This document shows positions 22,818 to 35,200 of a DNA stretch of 64,000 nucleotides, in pieces. The notes under the pieces were generated by a model. The model had not been told where the DNA came from and searched no databases. It was given only the letters and a program-made list of their open reading frames with translations. Source of the stretch: Diploscapter coronatus (lineage: Eukaryota > Nematoda > Chromadorea > Rhabditida > Rhabditidae); assembly GCA_964036155.1 (NCBI GenBank), contig OZ038422.1:18933201-18997200 (forward strand), in the 5' to 3' direction. The first letter of the stretch is position 1. Each line of letters opens with the position of its first letter. The translations under genes and the position numbers were made by a program.

Positions 22818-25138
22818 TGTGTCTGAATTATGCAATAGAGTTTTATCCAATAAAGAAACAAATAAAAAGCTGAATTTCTAATAATTTTGATATCGAAATA
22901 AAACGAATGACTTTGGAAAGAAATGCTAGGATGATATTTTGATGATGATTTCTCAATTCTATTTTATGCACACACTGAAGCAACCTCTAGTAAAAAGAGG
23001 GCTTAACCGATTTCGAAGCTTGCTGAATGCCGCCTGAAGCTCCCAGGAAATGTTTTTATGTGATCTTTTGGAAAGTAATGCTCATGCGCCAACCTCGTTG
23101 GCAATAAGGCCTGAGTTCGGAAACTAGTCCAAATTTGGTGTTTTTGAAATTGCATTTCTTTATAGAAGTCAATTTTGGAAATTTCGACTCCATTGCCAAC
23201 AAATAGGTCACACATCGAACATATTCATAGTAGAAACGTTCTCACGAAAATGGGCGGCTTCTTCAAAAGACGTTCAGCAAGAAATTGCACGCCATTTTTC
23301 CCCTTTTTCATCTCTCAGGAATCTAATTAAAAAAACTCGTTAGCATATTTTTTGTCAATTTTTGCGTATTCAAATTTGAGCATTTGCGCTTTCTAATTAT
23401 GCAAGAAAAAACTCAGATGAGGAAAAGAAAAGGGTTGAAATCTACTCCATGAAATACTATATCGAATGATATGAAAGTGAGATAAGTTCTCTCGCGAAGA
23501 ACAAATTTGGTTACACTTTCAGAAACAAGTGAAATGAAGGGTTACTAGGGCTTTCTGAATCTATCGCAAATATGCCTTGACGTAGGAATAGTCGAGGCTC
23601 TGCTTCTAAGACAGCCTTCACATACTGTCCTTCTTACATCTGTTTTTTGTCCGTTTTCCCGCAAGTTGCTATGGAAATCAAGTAACACAGCTGATAATCT
23701 GATAATTGTGGGTAATGAGCAAATCGGACAAATGAGGCAGGACTCACAACTCACAATCACAATTCTTAATCGGGCAGAATTATATTGGTTAGGGAGATGT
23801 TAAATTTAGGAATTTGCATTATTAACTCGATAATCAAATTAGTGGTACTACGTGTGTAAATTTGTTAAACTCCGAAGACTTGTTAAATCAAAAATATGTT
23901 CAGTTTGAATATCAATTCCTGTGCTATAGAGTGTAACATAACTATTTTTGAAAAACAGTTTCAAGTTACGTAAACCCACTATTATTGCAAACTTTACGAT
24001 TTTTTGCTGGCACTTTATGAGTTAGTATCCTAAGAATATAAAAGTAGAAAACTTTAGAATTGGAATCATGTTTAGTGAATTCCTTAAGCTAATTTCCATT
24101 TGCTGCATCTGATACAAAGTCTAATTGCTAAAATAATAGAGCTTAGTGATGTCATCACGATTCAAATCGAAAAAATTTAGTATTAATTATTCGTGCTAAG
24201 ACTGATGATGATTTTCATATAAGTTTCTGATACTTTTCTTCTCCATTTTTGGAGTCAGAGACAGCGTTGAATAATCTTCAAAGAATACTTTGGGATCTTT
24301 CAAATACTGCCCAGTATTTTCAACAGTAGTAACCCAACTTTAATGAAAATCGGCAGATAAGCCAATTGATATGTCGAGAATTCAAACCAGCCCTATAGAA
24401 ATATGATCGTTTATACTGTTAAAATATCGACCGTTGAATTTTGTCAACAATAATTATGTTACACCCTGTAGTATTATGAAATTATGCTGAGAATCAATTT
24501 GATACTAAATCGAGAGATGAGATTTTTGCTGCCACATTTGGATTATAGTCGCGTGCATCGTTAAAATCAAATTTCATAAACTTATTTTCGTTTCGAAAGA
24601 GAAAATGCCAGAATATTTGCATGATTTAATAAAAAATAGGCAGTATTCAGGAACTTTTGAATTTTTATTCGAAAAACATCCAATTCTTGAGGTTTGAAGC
24701 TCAAACTTTAGATTCCTGATCAGTGAAAGTTTAATCCAGAAGCGGAATTTTCAGATTATGAAAGATTATGATATTTTTATAAAAAATGTTTTTTTTTTTT
24801 TTTTAATTTCATATTTGAGGTGACATAAATTTAACTCAATTTAGTATGACTCATGCAACTGTTGTCTAAAGATAAAGAAACGAATGAGTGCAGCAGCAGA
24901 TTTGCCGAGTTCGTCTACTTTCCCTCGAATTGAGCAGGTTAAAATCGAAATGAAGAGGATAAACGGCGAATGGGGGAATAGGATTAACAGAACTCACACG
25001 ACAGGGAGTAACGGTTAATTTTCGTCTGACAATCTGGCAATAACTAAAAAAGAAAAAGGAAGATAACCAATGTGTGTGTGTGTGAGTTCATAGTCAGCCT
25101 TTCGATATTTCGCATGTCATTCGTAATTTACTAGAAAT
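22818..25138. other. Long intergenic region
   Basis: Spans 2.3 kb between divergent genes, so it should hold both promoters. It contains a 17-T run at about 24790, a short GT repeat at about 25072-25083 and an X-box-like site at 23665-23678. No coding frame with splice support is seen. Confidence 0.45.
23665..23678 (+). promoter_or_regulatory. X-box-like RFX/DAF-19 motif
   Basis: GTTGCTATGGAAAT closely resembles the imperfect palindrome bound by RFX factors such as DAF-19, which drive ciliary genes in worms. It lies about 1.5 kb before the IFT140-like gene, farther than usual for an X-box (commonly within a few hundred bases), so it may be chance. Confidence 0.25.
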
Positions 25139-28100
25139 ATGCAATCAGTTGTTCATCTGATACTTACACTATCGACATTCTACTCTTCGTTTGTGAATTC
25201 TCAGAGTACGTTTACCTTTCCGAAAGACAACTACTGGTCTGATTGTGTTTGCAGATGATTCTACAGGATTTTCGTTACCAATGAAATGGTCGCCCAACTC
25301 TCAAAGTGTTGCATATCAATATCACGATACCGATGGCTACACCTACTCGCACTCCTTTATATTCTCGAGTCCACCGGTTTTGTCAAAATGATTGCTTCGA
25401 AATTAATAGCATTTGAATATCAGCACGGTTTTGGGCCTGATGTGGAAAGGGAGAGCGGCGGGGCCGTTGTCGAAGGAATCGTTTGGCATCCGAGCTCGAC
25501 GTACGCGGCTGTGGGCTGGAGTGATGGCTCAATCGAGCTGATTGAACGAGCCACGACTGAGAGTAAGCGATTTGCATGACTTTAAACCTGAACTATGCCT
25601 TTTAGTTCATAGTAGATTTTATCTCCAATACATAGAGTAGCTGATAATATTTTGAAGCAAAGAAAGACATTTGATGAGCTTCACTTGTTGTATATTTTTA
25701 CCGAAACGAACTGAACCAAACTTGGAGAATTATTCTTATTCAATACCTTTCAAATTCTACAAATTTCAACCAAATCACTTAACTAAGCACGCAAATAAAA
25801 CAAATTACATAAAAGTTTCATGCATTGTCTCAAACTTCAGCATTGCACACAGTCCGCGAGGCAGACGGAACATCTTTTATTGGGCTCGATTTCAATTTCG
25901 ATGGAACTTTGCTTGTGTCAATTGATACGGTATTTTCTTTCATTTGTATGACGACAAAGAAGTTGACTTGTCATAGGAAGGCGTAATACAAGCCTACGAA
26001 GTGAGTAGCAGCGATGAACAAGGCGCCATGAACTTCACGAGCGAGCCAACTCTGCCATATTCCATCGGCATGAATTTCACGTCGATGTCTAAAAAATACA
26101 AAATTTTGTAAGCATAGATTGAAATTCAAGATTTTACGTGTTCTTTTTTCAGACGTGATGAAAGAAATGGAACTGAATTCATCCTTGGCACATTAGAAGG
26201 ATCAATAGTATCGTTCAGGTATCTTATGAAAATTAGAAAAAGTAGTTTGGGTAAAACTGCTACATATCATAATGCATTTTTCAAATTTTCTGTCAATTAT
26301 AACTAGGGCTCCCAAGTAGATATGCCAAATCGTGTTTTGGGATAAAACTTTTGAGCAAAAAGGTGGTCTGAGTTGTAAATAAGGGGGACTTTTGTGGGGA
26401 AAAAATAAAAATTAAAAATCCATGAACAAAAGAAATAAAATCATGAGGATAGAAAATATTAGCAGAGAAGAAAGCACTTCATTTAAAAAAAATTTAGTCA
26501 CTATTATGTTGTTAATAAATTTTAAAGATGAACTAAAAACGGTTCGGACTTTCTGCGCACCACGTAATTTCAAAATTACGCAAAAGTTTTAGTGATGAAA
26601 GTAGTGGCGGGTTGATCGCACAAGGGACTGTTGGTGTCCAATTTCTAGACTACTATGCGGCCAAGGAGGGATTTGTTATTGTCACTGACACAGGCAACTT
26701 GATCATGCCGTTCCACGATTTCAGCTATGATCTCTATTCGGTAGTCGATAGTTTATTTTTACACATACTATTTTACTATTTTAGCTAGAACTATCAAGTT
26801 CCAGAGGTATAAAGAGAATAGGAAAATGGTATTTTCTCAAGTTAATCATATTCACTCATAAATTACCATTCTAAGGCTTGCAAGCTATGATGACACTCGT
26901 ATTTATGTAGTGGATCTCGACAGTGGACAGGAATTACAGAGCGTTTTCTACCTGGGACAAAGTGGATTTGGGACTGATGAAATCATTACCACATTTGATA
27001 TTCATTCACAAAGCAGTGAGTTTTATATCACAGATTGAAATTCAAGAATTGAAATGCTAATGAAATTTCAACCTATTCATCGTGAAGATGAAATGTTTTC
27101 AGGCGCGATTATCGCTGGAACTTCGGGGGGAAATTTAGCGATATTTATTCCGAAATCAGACGTTCCAGCAACAAACATGCCATGGTCCATTCAGCCGGCA
27201 ATGAGAGTCGGACTAAAGGTGAAGAATTTAGTAAAACTATCTCATTTTTTAATTACAGGTTGAAAGTATCGAATGGAGTCCTGATGGAAAATGGTTACTG
27301 GTCAACACTGGGAATAACATCGAATTCCTAACTTCTGAACACGTCCTGGGTAATTTTAGAAGTTTAGTAAAAGTTTGATTCTTAAAACAATTCTAAACTA
27401 AAAAGTCAATATTTTCAATAGTTGGAGAAATTCATTTCTTTATGGTTTGAAAATCGTACTGTCATTTTCTAAAAGACTATCCCGCCGCTTATCGTTATGG
27501 CGTAATATTCGAGTTCGCATTTCTCTAAACCTTCAATCGACCGATTGAAACATGAAACTCCATAATGTTACAAATAAATATTTCATTTTGAATTAGTAAC
27601 TTTATTTATATGGGGAAAGAATGTAAGATAATGGTCTAGGAACACTGGAATACGGAAGACGAACAACTAAATCTCCCGAGATGCCAATGCAGACGAGCAC
27701 TGAAATGACAACCACTGAGATGTCCAGCACGGAAAACACTGAAAGTACTACAACGGCTGCTGAAATTGTCCAACCCGATCCGACCAAACATTTCGGCAGA
27801 GTTGTGTGGGCCCCTGATTCTGAATCATATGTGACTTCTCTATTACAACCGGATATTGGAGATGAGTTACAGTTCAATTTTCCTACCGTTAGTCATTATG
27901 CTAAATTTTAAAATGATTTTAATAAACATTAAGGGCGGAATAGCTGCGAATGTCCGTCATCTCTATGAGTCGAACATCACCGGTTACGTATTCCATCCAT
28001 TATCCGATTATGTAGCAGTTGGGTATACAGATGGAAATATCGCAATTCTTCATCGTACTACCGATAAATGTAAACTGAATTTATTAGAAGAAAATATTGG

Positions 28101-31053
28101 GCGCTCAGTTTTGGAGGCGCAAATTGAGATATGCCTTTGTGAACGTAGCCTAATGCACAGCCGCGACGAATTCGATGAATTTATTTTCGCTCGAGCCTAA
28201 ATTCGATAATCGCAATTGCTTCTAAGCGAATTAAACATAAAACTCTACAAAAACTAATGTAATTTCGAAAATAGCTTGTAAACATAGATCAATTAGGAGT
28301 AAATTGTTCAATTAAATAGGGTAATTGACGAAACTAGCAGAAAAAGCTATAATCGATTTTAGGTTCAAGCGAAAATAAATTCACCGCGGCTGTGCATTAG
28401 GCCACGCCCACAAAGGCATACCCCATTTTGTGCCTCCGAGAATTGAGTGCTCACAATACCATAAAGTGAATTTATTTCAGTTTATTCGCAGCTCTTGAAT
28501 AATTCAAATGGTCAACCAATCACAGGTGAACATTTTTCTCAAATTAATAATTTTTATAATTCGAGGAAATTAATGATTGGTGAATAAGATAAATAACAAA
28601 TCGTCAGTTAACCTTTAGGCATGGATTGGAATGAAAGAGGCAGTGTATTATTTACGGTCGATCTAGGCGGCACAATTAGATTGTGGAATTTCACCGTTCC
28701 TGAGGAAGCAGCCACTGCCTCAGCTCCTTACGACACTCCCCTTTTGTTCGAGCATAACTTCAATGTCACTCCATCCACTTCTGGCAAAACAAAACAATTT
28801 TTGTAGTTCTACCAGAGATAATAAATCATTGATCTATTAAAGAAAATTCAGCTCCGAAAATGGTACTTCTCTGGAGGATACCGAATTTTTACTCGGATTC
28901 GAGAACGGTGAAATAGCAAAAATTTTTGAAGATGGTACATTTTCGATTGGACAAGGTGTCGAGGTATATTACGATATTTCGATTTTACCCTTTCAAAGGA
29001 TTCTTCAAGCAATCGGACACATCGATATTGTTTGTCGACTACTGCTTTTCACTGTCCAACTTCGTTATTTTCAATTCAGAAGGAACTTTGTATGTTGGGG
29101 ATAATATGGATGGTTCGGTACCACATTTACAGGTTGAATAAATCACTCTTCAGCAATATTTTCTCATATTTTAGTTGACTTCTGAGCCAATATTCGATAA
29201 TATTATGCTATTTGAAGACGTTTTAATCGGTTCATTGGGAAACTCCTTGAAAATCTTCAATCTGACTTTGGGCGTTTTCGGTACTTACATATTCAACGAG
29301 ACCAACGGATATTCAGACAATATGACCATCACGAGTTTCGATTATAACGTGGCATTAGGTAATTATGATAGATTATTATTTGCATGAAACAAGATTATCA
29401 ATAAGACGGATAAAACTAAATTTTCATCATTCTACGCGAAAAATTGTTTTTTTCAATCCAGACTCTTTCCTATATTTAACTGTTTTACTGGGTCGTTCAT
29501 AATTTTGAGAAATACCTTAGTTCCACCCATTCATCAAAATCCGATCGAATTTATAATTGAATAGTCAATGCTTCATATAAATTCCTTTATAATCGTCTTA
29601 ACAGTGAAAAACACTCCGAGGTTTACATTTTTGTCAAAGTTTCTGTTTAAATGTTGCAAACAAAAGTGCAAAGGAGTTTTTTAAAAGTTGAAATTAGTGG
29701 GTCTATAGTTATGATCAACCCGTACAATGACTATTCACTGAACTTGAAAATCATTCAACCTTTCTAGGATCTCTGGCAGTTGGCACAGTAACTGGAGATT
29801 TGTTCATATTTGCACGAACAGTACCAACAGATTATAATGACATCAATTCATATTGGTTCTCTGCCATCAAAAGGGATCATGTTGAAGATACAGTAAGTCA
29901 AGTTGCAGCGTAAAATTGCTTCCAATTGAGAAGATGGACTGTGGAAAATCATGCGTAATATTTGCCAAATGAAAATTGCCCTCTGACAGACCAAGGGAAA
30001 ATAAGTGAATGAGTGGCACTCATAAAATTCCAAGTGCAAAAACAAGCAAATTTATTAGCTGACTGCTTGGTAAATTCCAGAGATTCAAGCTCGAATTTTG
30101 AAGCGCATTTCGATATTAATAGTGCACATATTGAAAATTCAAACCTATTTGTGCTCATTCTTTATGAACTAGAAGAACTAGAACTCTTCGCTCGCGTGCG
30201 CTACGCACCCGCTTGTTCATCGTTCTAGGCGCTAGTCTGCGGCTAGCGGTTGTTTTAAAAAAACTTTTTTGCTATCTGATCTTTACTTTTATTATGTAAA
30301 TTAAAACTTTTAGTAATTTGTTGTTCATAATAGCTGGCGATTTGCTAAAATAAAATATATCATAGACAAAGATAACTTCCTAATATTGCAACAAACGTTC
30401 GATACACAGATTCTTGAATTTCGTTTATTTTTAAACAATTTTTCGAAAACTCAAAAATGGTAAAAAGCGACAAAATATGCTAATTTCGATAATTTTCGAG
30501 GTCAAAATGACTCGAGATATTTTTGTAACTTTCTATAGTCGATTTGTATAACAAATGTTCACTTAGTTTTACATGAAAACCTTAAATTTACCTGACAATT
30601 AATTGAGTATTTATTTATATTAGGGGCAATTTTATAGACAACTTGGAAATGTCGCAACGATGCAACATGAAGAAATGGTGTGAAAAGCGAGAAAAAGTTT
30701 CTCTATTCTCACCTAGCCTGCATATTTTTCGCCATGTTGCGTCGTAACGACGCTGCGACATTTCCAAATCGCTATTTTATACTACTGACATTATATTTGA
30801 AATCAAGCAATAACACATTCACAAAAATGATAAAATTCCCACTCTGCAATTGCTAGACTATTTCTATAAAAATTTCACTCTCTCTTACGATGCGCTTGTA
30901 GCTAATGAAACATTACTTTGGCGACATATTTCTGGTAATAAAAAGTACTTATTTCAGATAAAATACGTTGCTTGGAGCCCAAATGGCAAGTTAATAGCCA
31001 TAAATACGGATATCTTCATTGAAGTTTGGACGGCTAAACATGCGACTGGATGA
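25139..31053 (+). CDS. Predicted secreted double WD40 propeller protein related to IFT140/CHE-11
   Basis: The start at 25139 gives a signal peptide (MQSVVHLILTLSTFYSSFVN). Half 1 reads LPMKWSPNSQSVAYQYHD, GIVWHPSSTYAAVGWSDGSI, FIGLDFNFDGTLLVSIDT, EFILGTLEGSIVSFR, GFVIVTDTGNLIMPF, TRIYVVDLDSGQELQ, AIIAGTSGGNLAIFIPK and VESIEWSPDGKWLLVNTGN. A linker rich in Thr/Ser/Glu follows (about 27650-27770, TSTEMTTTEMSSTENTES). Half 2 repeats the order: FGRVVWAPDSESYV, ITGYVFHPLSDYVAVGYTDG, MDWNERGSVLFTVDLGG, FLLGFENGEIAKIF, SLAVGTVTGDLFIFAR, IKYVAWSPNGKLIAINTDI, ending EVWTAKHATG and TGA at 31051. The blade order matches the N-terminal WD40 part of IFT140, an IFT-A scaffold of cilia. The long TPR region of IFT140 is absent. 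Many N-x-S/T sequons (NFT, NIT, NVT, NGT, NMT, NET) fit an extracellular protein. Tiny introns (41-49 nt) must be removed to keep frame. Function unknown. Confidence 0.75.
26290..26460. repeat. Dispersed degenerate repeat, copy a
   Basis: Shares the word order CTCCCCAAG/CTCCCAAG, GATATG, then CTTTTGTGNNGAAAAAAATAA with 31215-31345, and in inverse orientation part of 38330-38460. Diverged, AT-rich, non-coding. Confidence 0.4.
28096..28457. mobile_element. Inverted-repeat element in an intron of the IFT140-like gene
   Basis: Arms at 28096-28209 and 28343-28457 are roughly 80% complementary over about 114 bp. Shared blocks include ATGCCTTTGTG, CCTAATGCACAGCCGCG and GAATTTATTTTCGCT. The spacer is about 133 bp. 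It lies wholly inside the intron 28070-28618 and encodes no transposase, so it is a foldback or MITE-type insertion. Confidence 0.85.
30643..30767. repeat. Hairpin in the last intron of the IFT140-like gene
   Basis: TTGGAAATGTCGCA at 30643 is inverted as TGCGACATTTCCAA ending at 30767, and the inner ATGCAACATG pairs with CATGTTGCGT. An extra CGTCGTAACGACG palindrome sits in the right arm. A compact inverted repeat of about 125 bp. Confidence 0.65.
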
Positions 31054-32246
31054 TATTCTTCATCAAATTTTATTTTTTGTCAAATGATATTTCATATTGT
31101 TTTTTTGAATACTGGTACACGGAACTTATCCTTCGAATTTTTTTTATTTGACATTTGGAAGTAAAATTATTACTTGTTTTGTAGAAGCCTAATCGTAGCC
31201 AGAGCAGAGCTATAATGACATGCTTAGAGTCCCCAAGCTGATATGGGCAATTGATGTGAAGGGCGAAGTTTTTTTTTTTATAAAGAAAAGTTGGTTGGGA
31301 TGTGAATAAGGCTTTTGTGAAGAAAAAAATAATTCTTTTAAATTTTCAAACCGAAAAAGCGCAAAATTATGAGCTTCAAAATGAACTCATTTTCACTAAA
31401 AATTCAGCCTGTAAGCAAAAATTTTGAATAAAAATGTGGCTCTAAATAATTTAATATTTTACTTACTTTCTTTGAACAGACTTGCTGGAATTTTATAGAA
31501 GTATTAGATAGCTTCTAACCATAAAAGTCTGCACAAATTTCACCTGATATGATAATGAAAGGATGAAATAAATTAAATTTCAAAATAATTTCTGGTTGTT
31601 TTTTGTTTTCTATTGCTGCTCGGATTGTTTTTCAGGGATTTTTTTTTTAAATAAAACATTGCATAATTCGGTAAAGTGAAATAAAAATTAGTTTTAAATC
31701 TCGATGCAGAAAACGTCGAAAGTTGAACAAATCAAATACATGAGTTTTTTATCGAGAATAATAAAAAATTTCAAATAAAATAAATAATAATGTTTCGATA
31801 TACAGAAGTTTTCCTTCAAAAGTAAAGAATATTTTTTCTCAGAAAATATACAATATGGTCACATATTCAAGTAAAAGACTTTTAAAAAAATATATGCATG
31901 TGGCTATGGTAATTCCATGACTATTGGAGTATCTTATACAGTTGCTATTTTTGTAGAATAAGCAATATATTAGATAGATCAGCTTCAAAGAATGAAGACT
32001 ATCACCTTTCTCATATATTTCATAAGCTCAATATCGTATTCGGCTTGTGACTAGACATTTAATAAAGCAACTTGCGATGCACCTGATAGTGGGTGTAGGG
32101 CTTCATTAGTGGTTTGTCTCTGTCAATATTAATAAATTCTTATAAAAGGGGGATTATTTTTTCATTTTATTACATTGCTCAACTCTGCTATTGTTGCCAG
32201 ATCATTATTTTCCTTGTTTTAAAATAGGAAACTTATTCGATTTGAT
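31054..32246. other. Intergenic stretch
   Basis: AT-rich DNA between two same-strand genes. Contains a diverged repeat at 31215-31345 related to 26290-26460. No gene is supported. Confidence 0.45.
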
Positions 32247-35200
32247 ATGCTCCCGCTTATTCATGCTTTCGTCATCATTTGGATTACGGTAATGAGAACG
32301 TGGTATTTCAAAAGTGAAATGATTTCTTTAGACAAATGTTCGCTCCCAATTTGTTTCAGTTAATTCAACCTCATCGAAGCGTGTTATAAAATTAGGAGCC
32401 TTGTTTGTGAAGGTAAGTGAAATACGTTGCACAAAAGACGAGAGTTATCAGGATAATCCAAGTGAGCGATTATACACTGGCTACCGTACCTCTGCATCTG
32501 CCATTAATATTGCAATTGATAGACTTCGCCGAGAGGGAATGTTTCTGGACACTGAATTCAAGTTTGAAACTCAAATAAACCATCAACAAGAGTAGCGTTT
32601 AAAGTCTCACTATAATGTACGACGAATGCGACGAAAATTTGGCAGCTGGACATGCAGTCGAGCTGATTCAGACACACAAAGTGGACGCCATCATCGGGCC
32701 GACCTGCAACGACCCCGCCGTGGCTGTTGGCGTTTTGGCTAACTATTACAATCTTCCTGCAATGTTATGGGGATCGGCTACAGCAGGTAGGCTGATTCGA
32801 GATTTATTTCTTCTGAGACGAGAACGGACGGAAATGAGTAGGAAACCTCAATTGGGAAGGAGCAGATGAGAACGAGAAAGCAATAATAGTAACAATAAAT
32901 CTGGGACGCACTGGATCAGAGAAATATTTTATAATCCTGTCTACAGGAGTTCTGCTCGGTACTGAGCGATTCGCGACCACAACACTGCTGACAACAACAA
33001 GTCGATATCTAGCCACAGCAGTTTACAACCTTTGCGTCGAATTTGGCTGGAATCAATTTGTCTTCCTCTACAATCAGTTCAACGACAATGGAAAATGCTT
33101 CACTATGCAAAACGACTTTCTCGTAAGAAAAAATTAGGCTATAACGGAAAATTTTCAATAAAAGATTTGAAGACAGTCCTGAACCAACATGATGATGTTG
33201 ACATGGCCTATAGTTTAGAAATAATCGATCTTAATCCCGAGCCACTCAGGAATACTCTAAGAGCCGTGAGTTTGCGTGGAAGAAGTAATTTATTCATTAA
33301 AAGATTTTTAAAAATATCAAACATGACCTCATTAAGTTTTTGTAATCTGTGCGGACAATGATTCAATCAAGTTGCTGATTATGACGGCTCTGAACGATCT
33401 GGAAATAAACAGCAACGAATACGTGTACATATTCGCTGACACGAGATCGAAGGGATTCAGTAACGGAACATGAATGTTTTCGAGTAGATAAATTATATAT
33501 TGTAGCTGTTCCTGTAGAGGGAGTAAGTGACAAATTGGTGTGGGAAACGGGCAACTCGAGCCAGACTGGCACTGAAGAAGGACGAATTGCAGCCAGAAAC
33601 GCTTTTCGGAATGCCATATTTGTGGTCGATGTATGCAAAAAAAAAATCATAGTGGCGAACAAAAGTTTTACAAAATACATGACATTCGATTTACTTCGTT
33701 TACTCGCCTTTTACCAATCAATCAAGATTCAATATAGAAAAAAAGGCTGTCATTTGATATTGTTCACAAGTGTACAAAGTTTCATGAAGGTTGATGCGGT
33801 AAACAATGCAAAATCAAAATGATCAAAATTGTATCATAATTTTTTTTTCAAATTTTACTCATCATTGTATAATTGTAGATGATGGGACAAGGCACAGTTC
33901 AGGAGAACTTTAGCGTTTTTGGGAATGAAGTAATCGACCGAATGAAAGACGCTCCATTTTTCTGCACGACTGACTGTGAAGATAAAATTTATCGAAAGGT
34001 CTAAACTAACTCGTAAATATGTATTCGACTATTTTTAAATTGCAGGTTGCTCAATATGCAGGTTTGAAAAAATTCATTCAACTCATTATGAAGATTCAAC
34101 GTGCATTATTGTCAGATTTATATTTCAGGTCAACTACACGATGCAATGTACAGCTATGGAATCGCGTTGAATCGAACGATAGCTGACGATCCTAGTCGAT
34201 ATCGAGATGGACTATTCATCGTCCAGCACATTTTACAATCATTTCAGGGTTTGGTCCATTAACAAAATATCCAAATATCGGAGATAAAATTGAAGCTATT
34301 TCCATGATTTCATTTTAGGCATTTCTGGACCTGTAACGATAGACGAAGATTTGTCCTCTAATCCAACACTGTAGGATGAGTTGTTTCTTGTAGATTTGTA
34401 ATAGCTGAGCCGAATGAATTACTTGCAGGTATGTGCAAATACTGAACAGTGACGATGAGCCGACAATTGTTGCATCAATCTACCTTACTTCGAAAAATGC
34501 AGTAGGTGTAAGCTTTGTGTGAACGATAAGAATGGTAAGTCAAGGAAGATAATTCAACTAATTACAGACATTCACTCCACTCTACAGAAACGAAAATACC
34601 GAGGTATAAATAGAACTTAAAAAAAGTTAAAGTTTTAAAGGGAAAAATGGTGATTATGAGTGAAGTCTGATAAATGAATTACCACGAAAGAATTCATAGT
34701 TCAGTAAAAATATCATGTTTGAAAATTTTCAATTGAACTGGTTTAGAATAATTTAGCTTACCTACCTACCTAGCTTCATCTATAAATCAACATTGCTCTA
34801 AACTTTCAGCCGCCACTATATCTAAAAGTGTGTACTAGAGTGCGTGAATGTGAGGATGAGAGAGAATTTGAGAAGGTTTGATATGAGATCGTGAGAGAGT
34901 AAGTTGATTTTGTATGCATGTGGATGTTTAGCAGGTTCACGCCTGCCGAATAAACGAGTTCAATACACGCGCTTCAATTCTTGGTTTATTTGCAACTGCC
35001 TGCCAGGGCTACTTGCTTTGTTGAGCCTTCGATGAATGGTGGTCGAAGAAGTAGGAAGTAGCTGATCGAGGGGAGATGAGGATTGGTAACGAGGTTTGGG
35101 GTTGGGAGAGATGAATGTGGATGGGGGTTATTGGCTGACCGGTGGAGTTGTATGCTAATTTGAGTAGATCATTGGGATCAAAGGATGGTGTATTCTCAAA

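Noticed and set aside
25286..25579. Continuous open frame beginning with an ATG at 25286
   Set aside because: The first part is the wrong frame. WD40-like residues (WSPNSQSVAYQYHD) lie in the neighbouring frame and join the later part through a 41-nt intron.
28480..28526. Possible 34-nt exon reading LLNNSNGQPIT
   Set aside because: It needs a phase-0 donor upstream that is absent; direct splicing from 28069 to 28619 keeps frame.
32560..32600. In-frame TAG suggesting that the cyclase is a pseudogene
   Set aside because: A 43-nt intron with donor GTTTGAAA and acceptor TTTAAAG removes it and yields [15 protein letters not shown], which fits the family.
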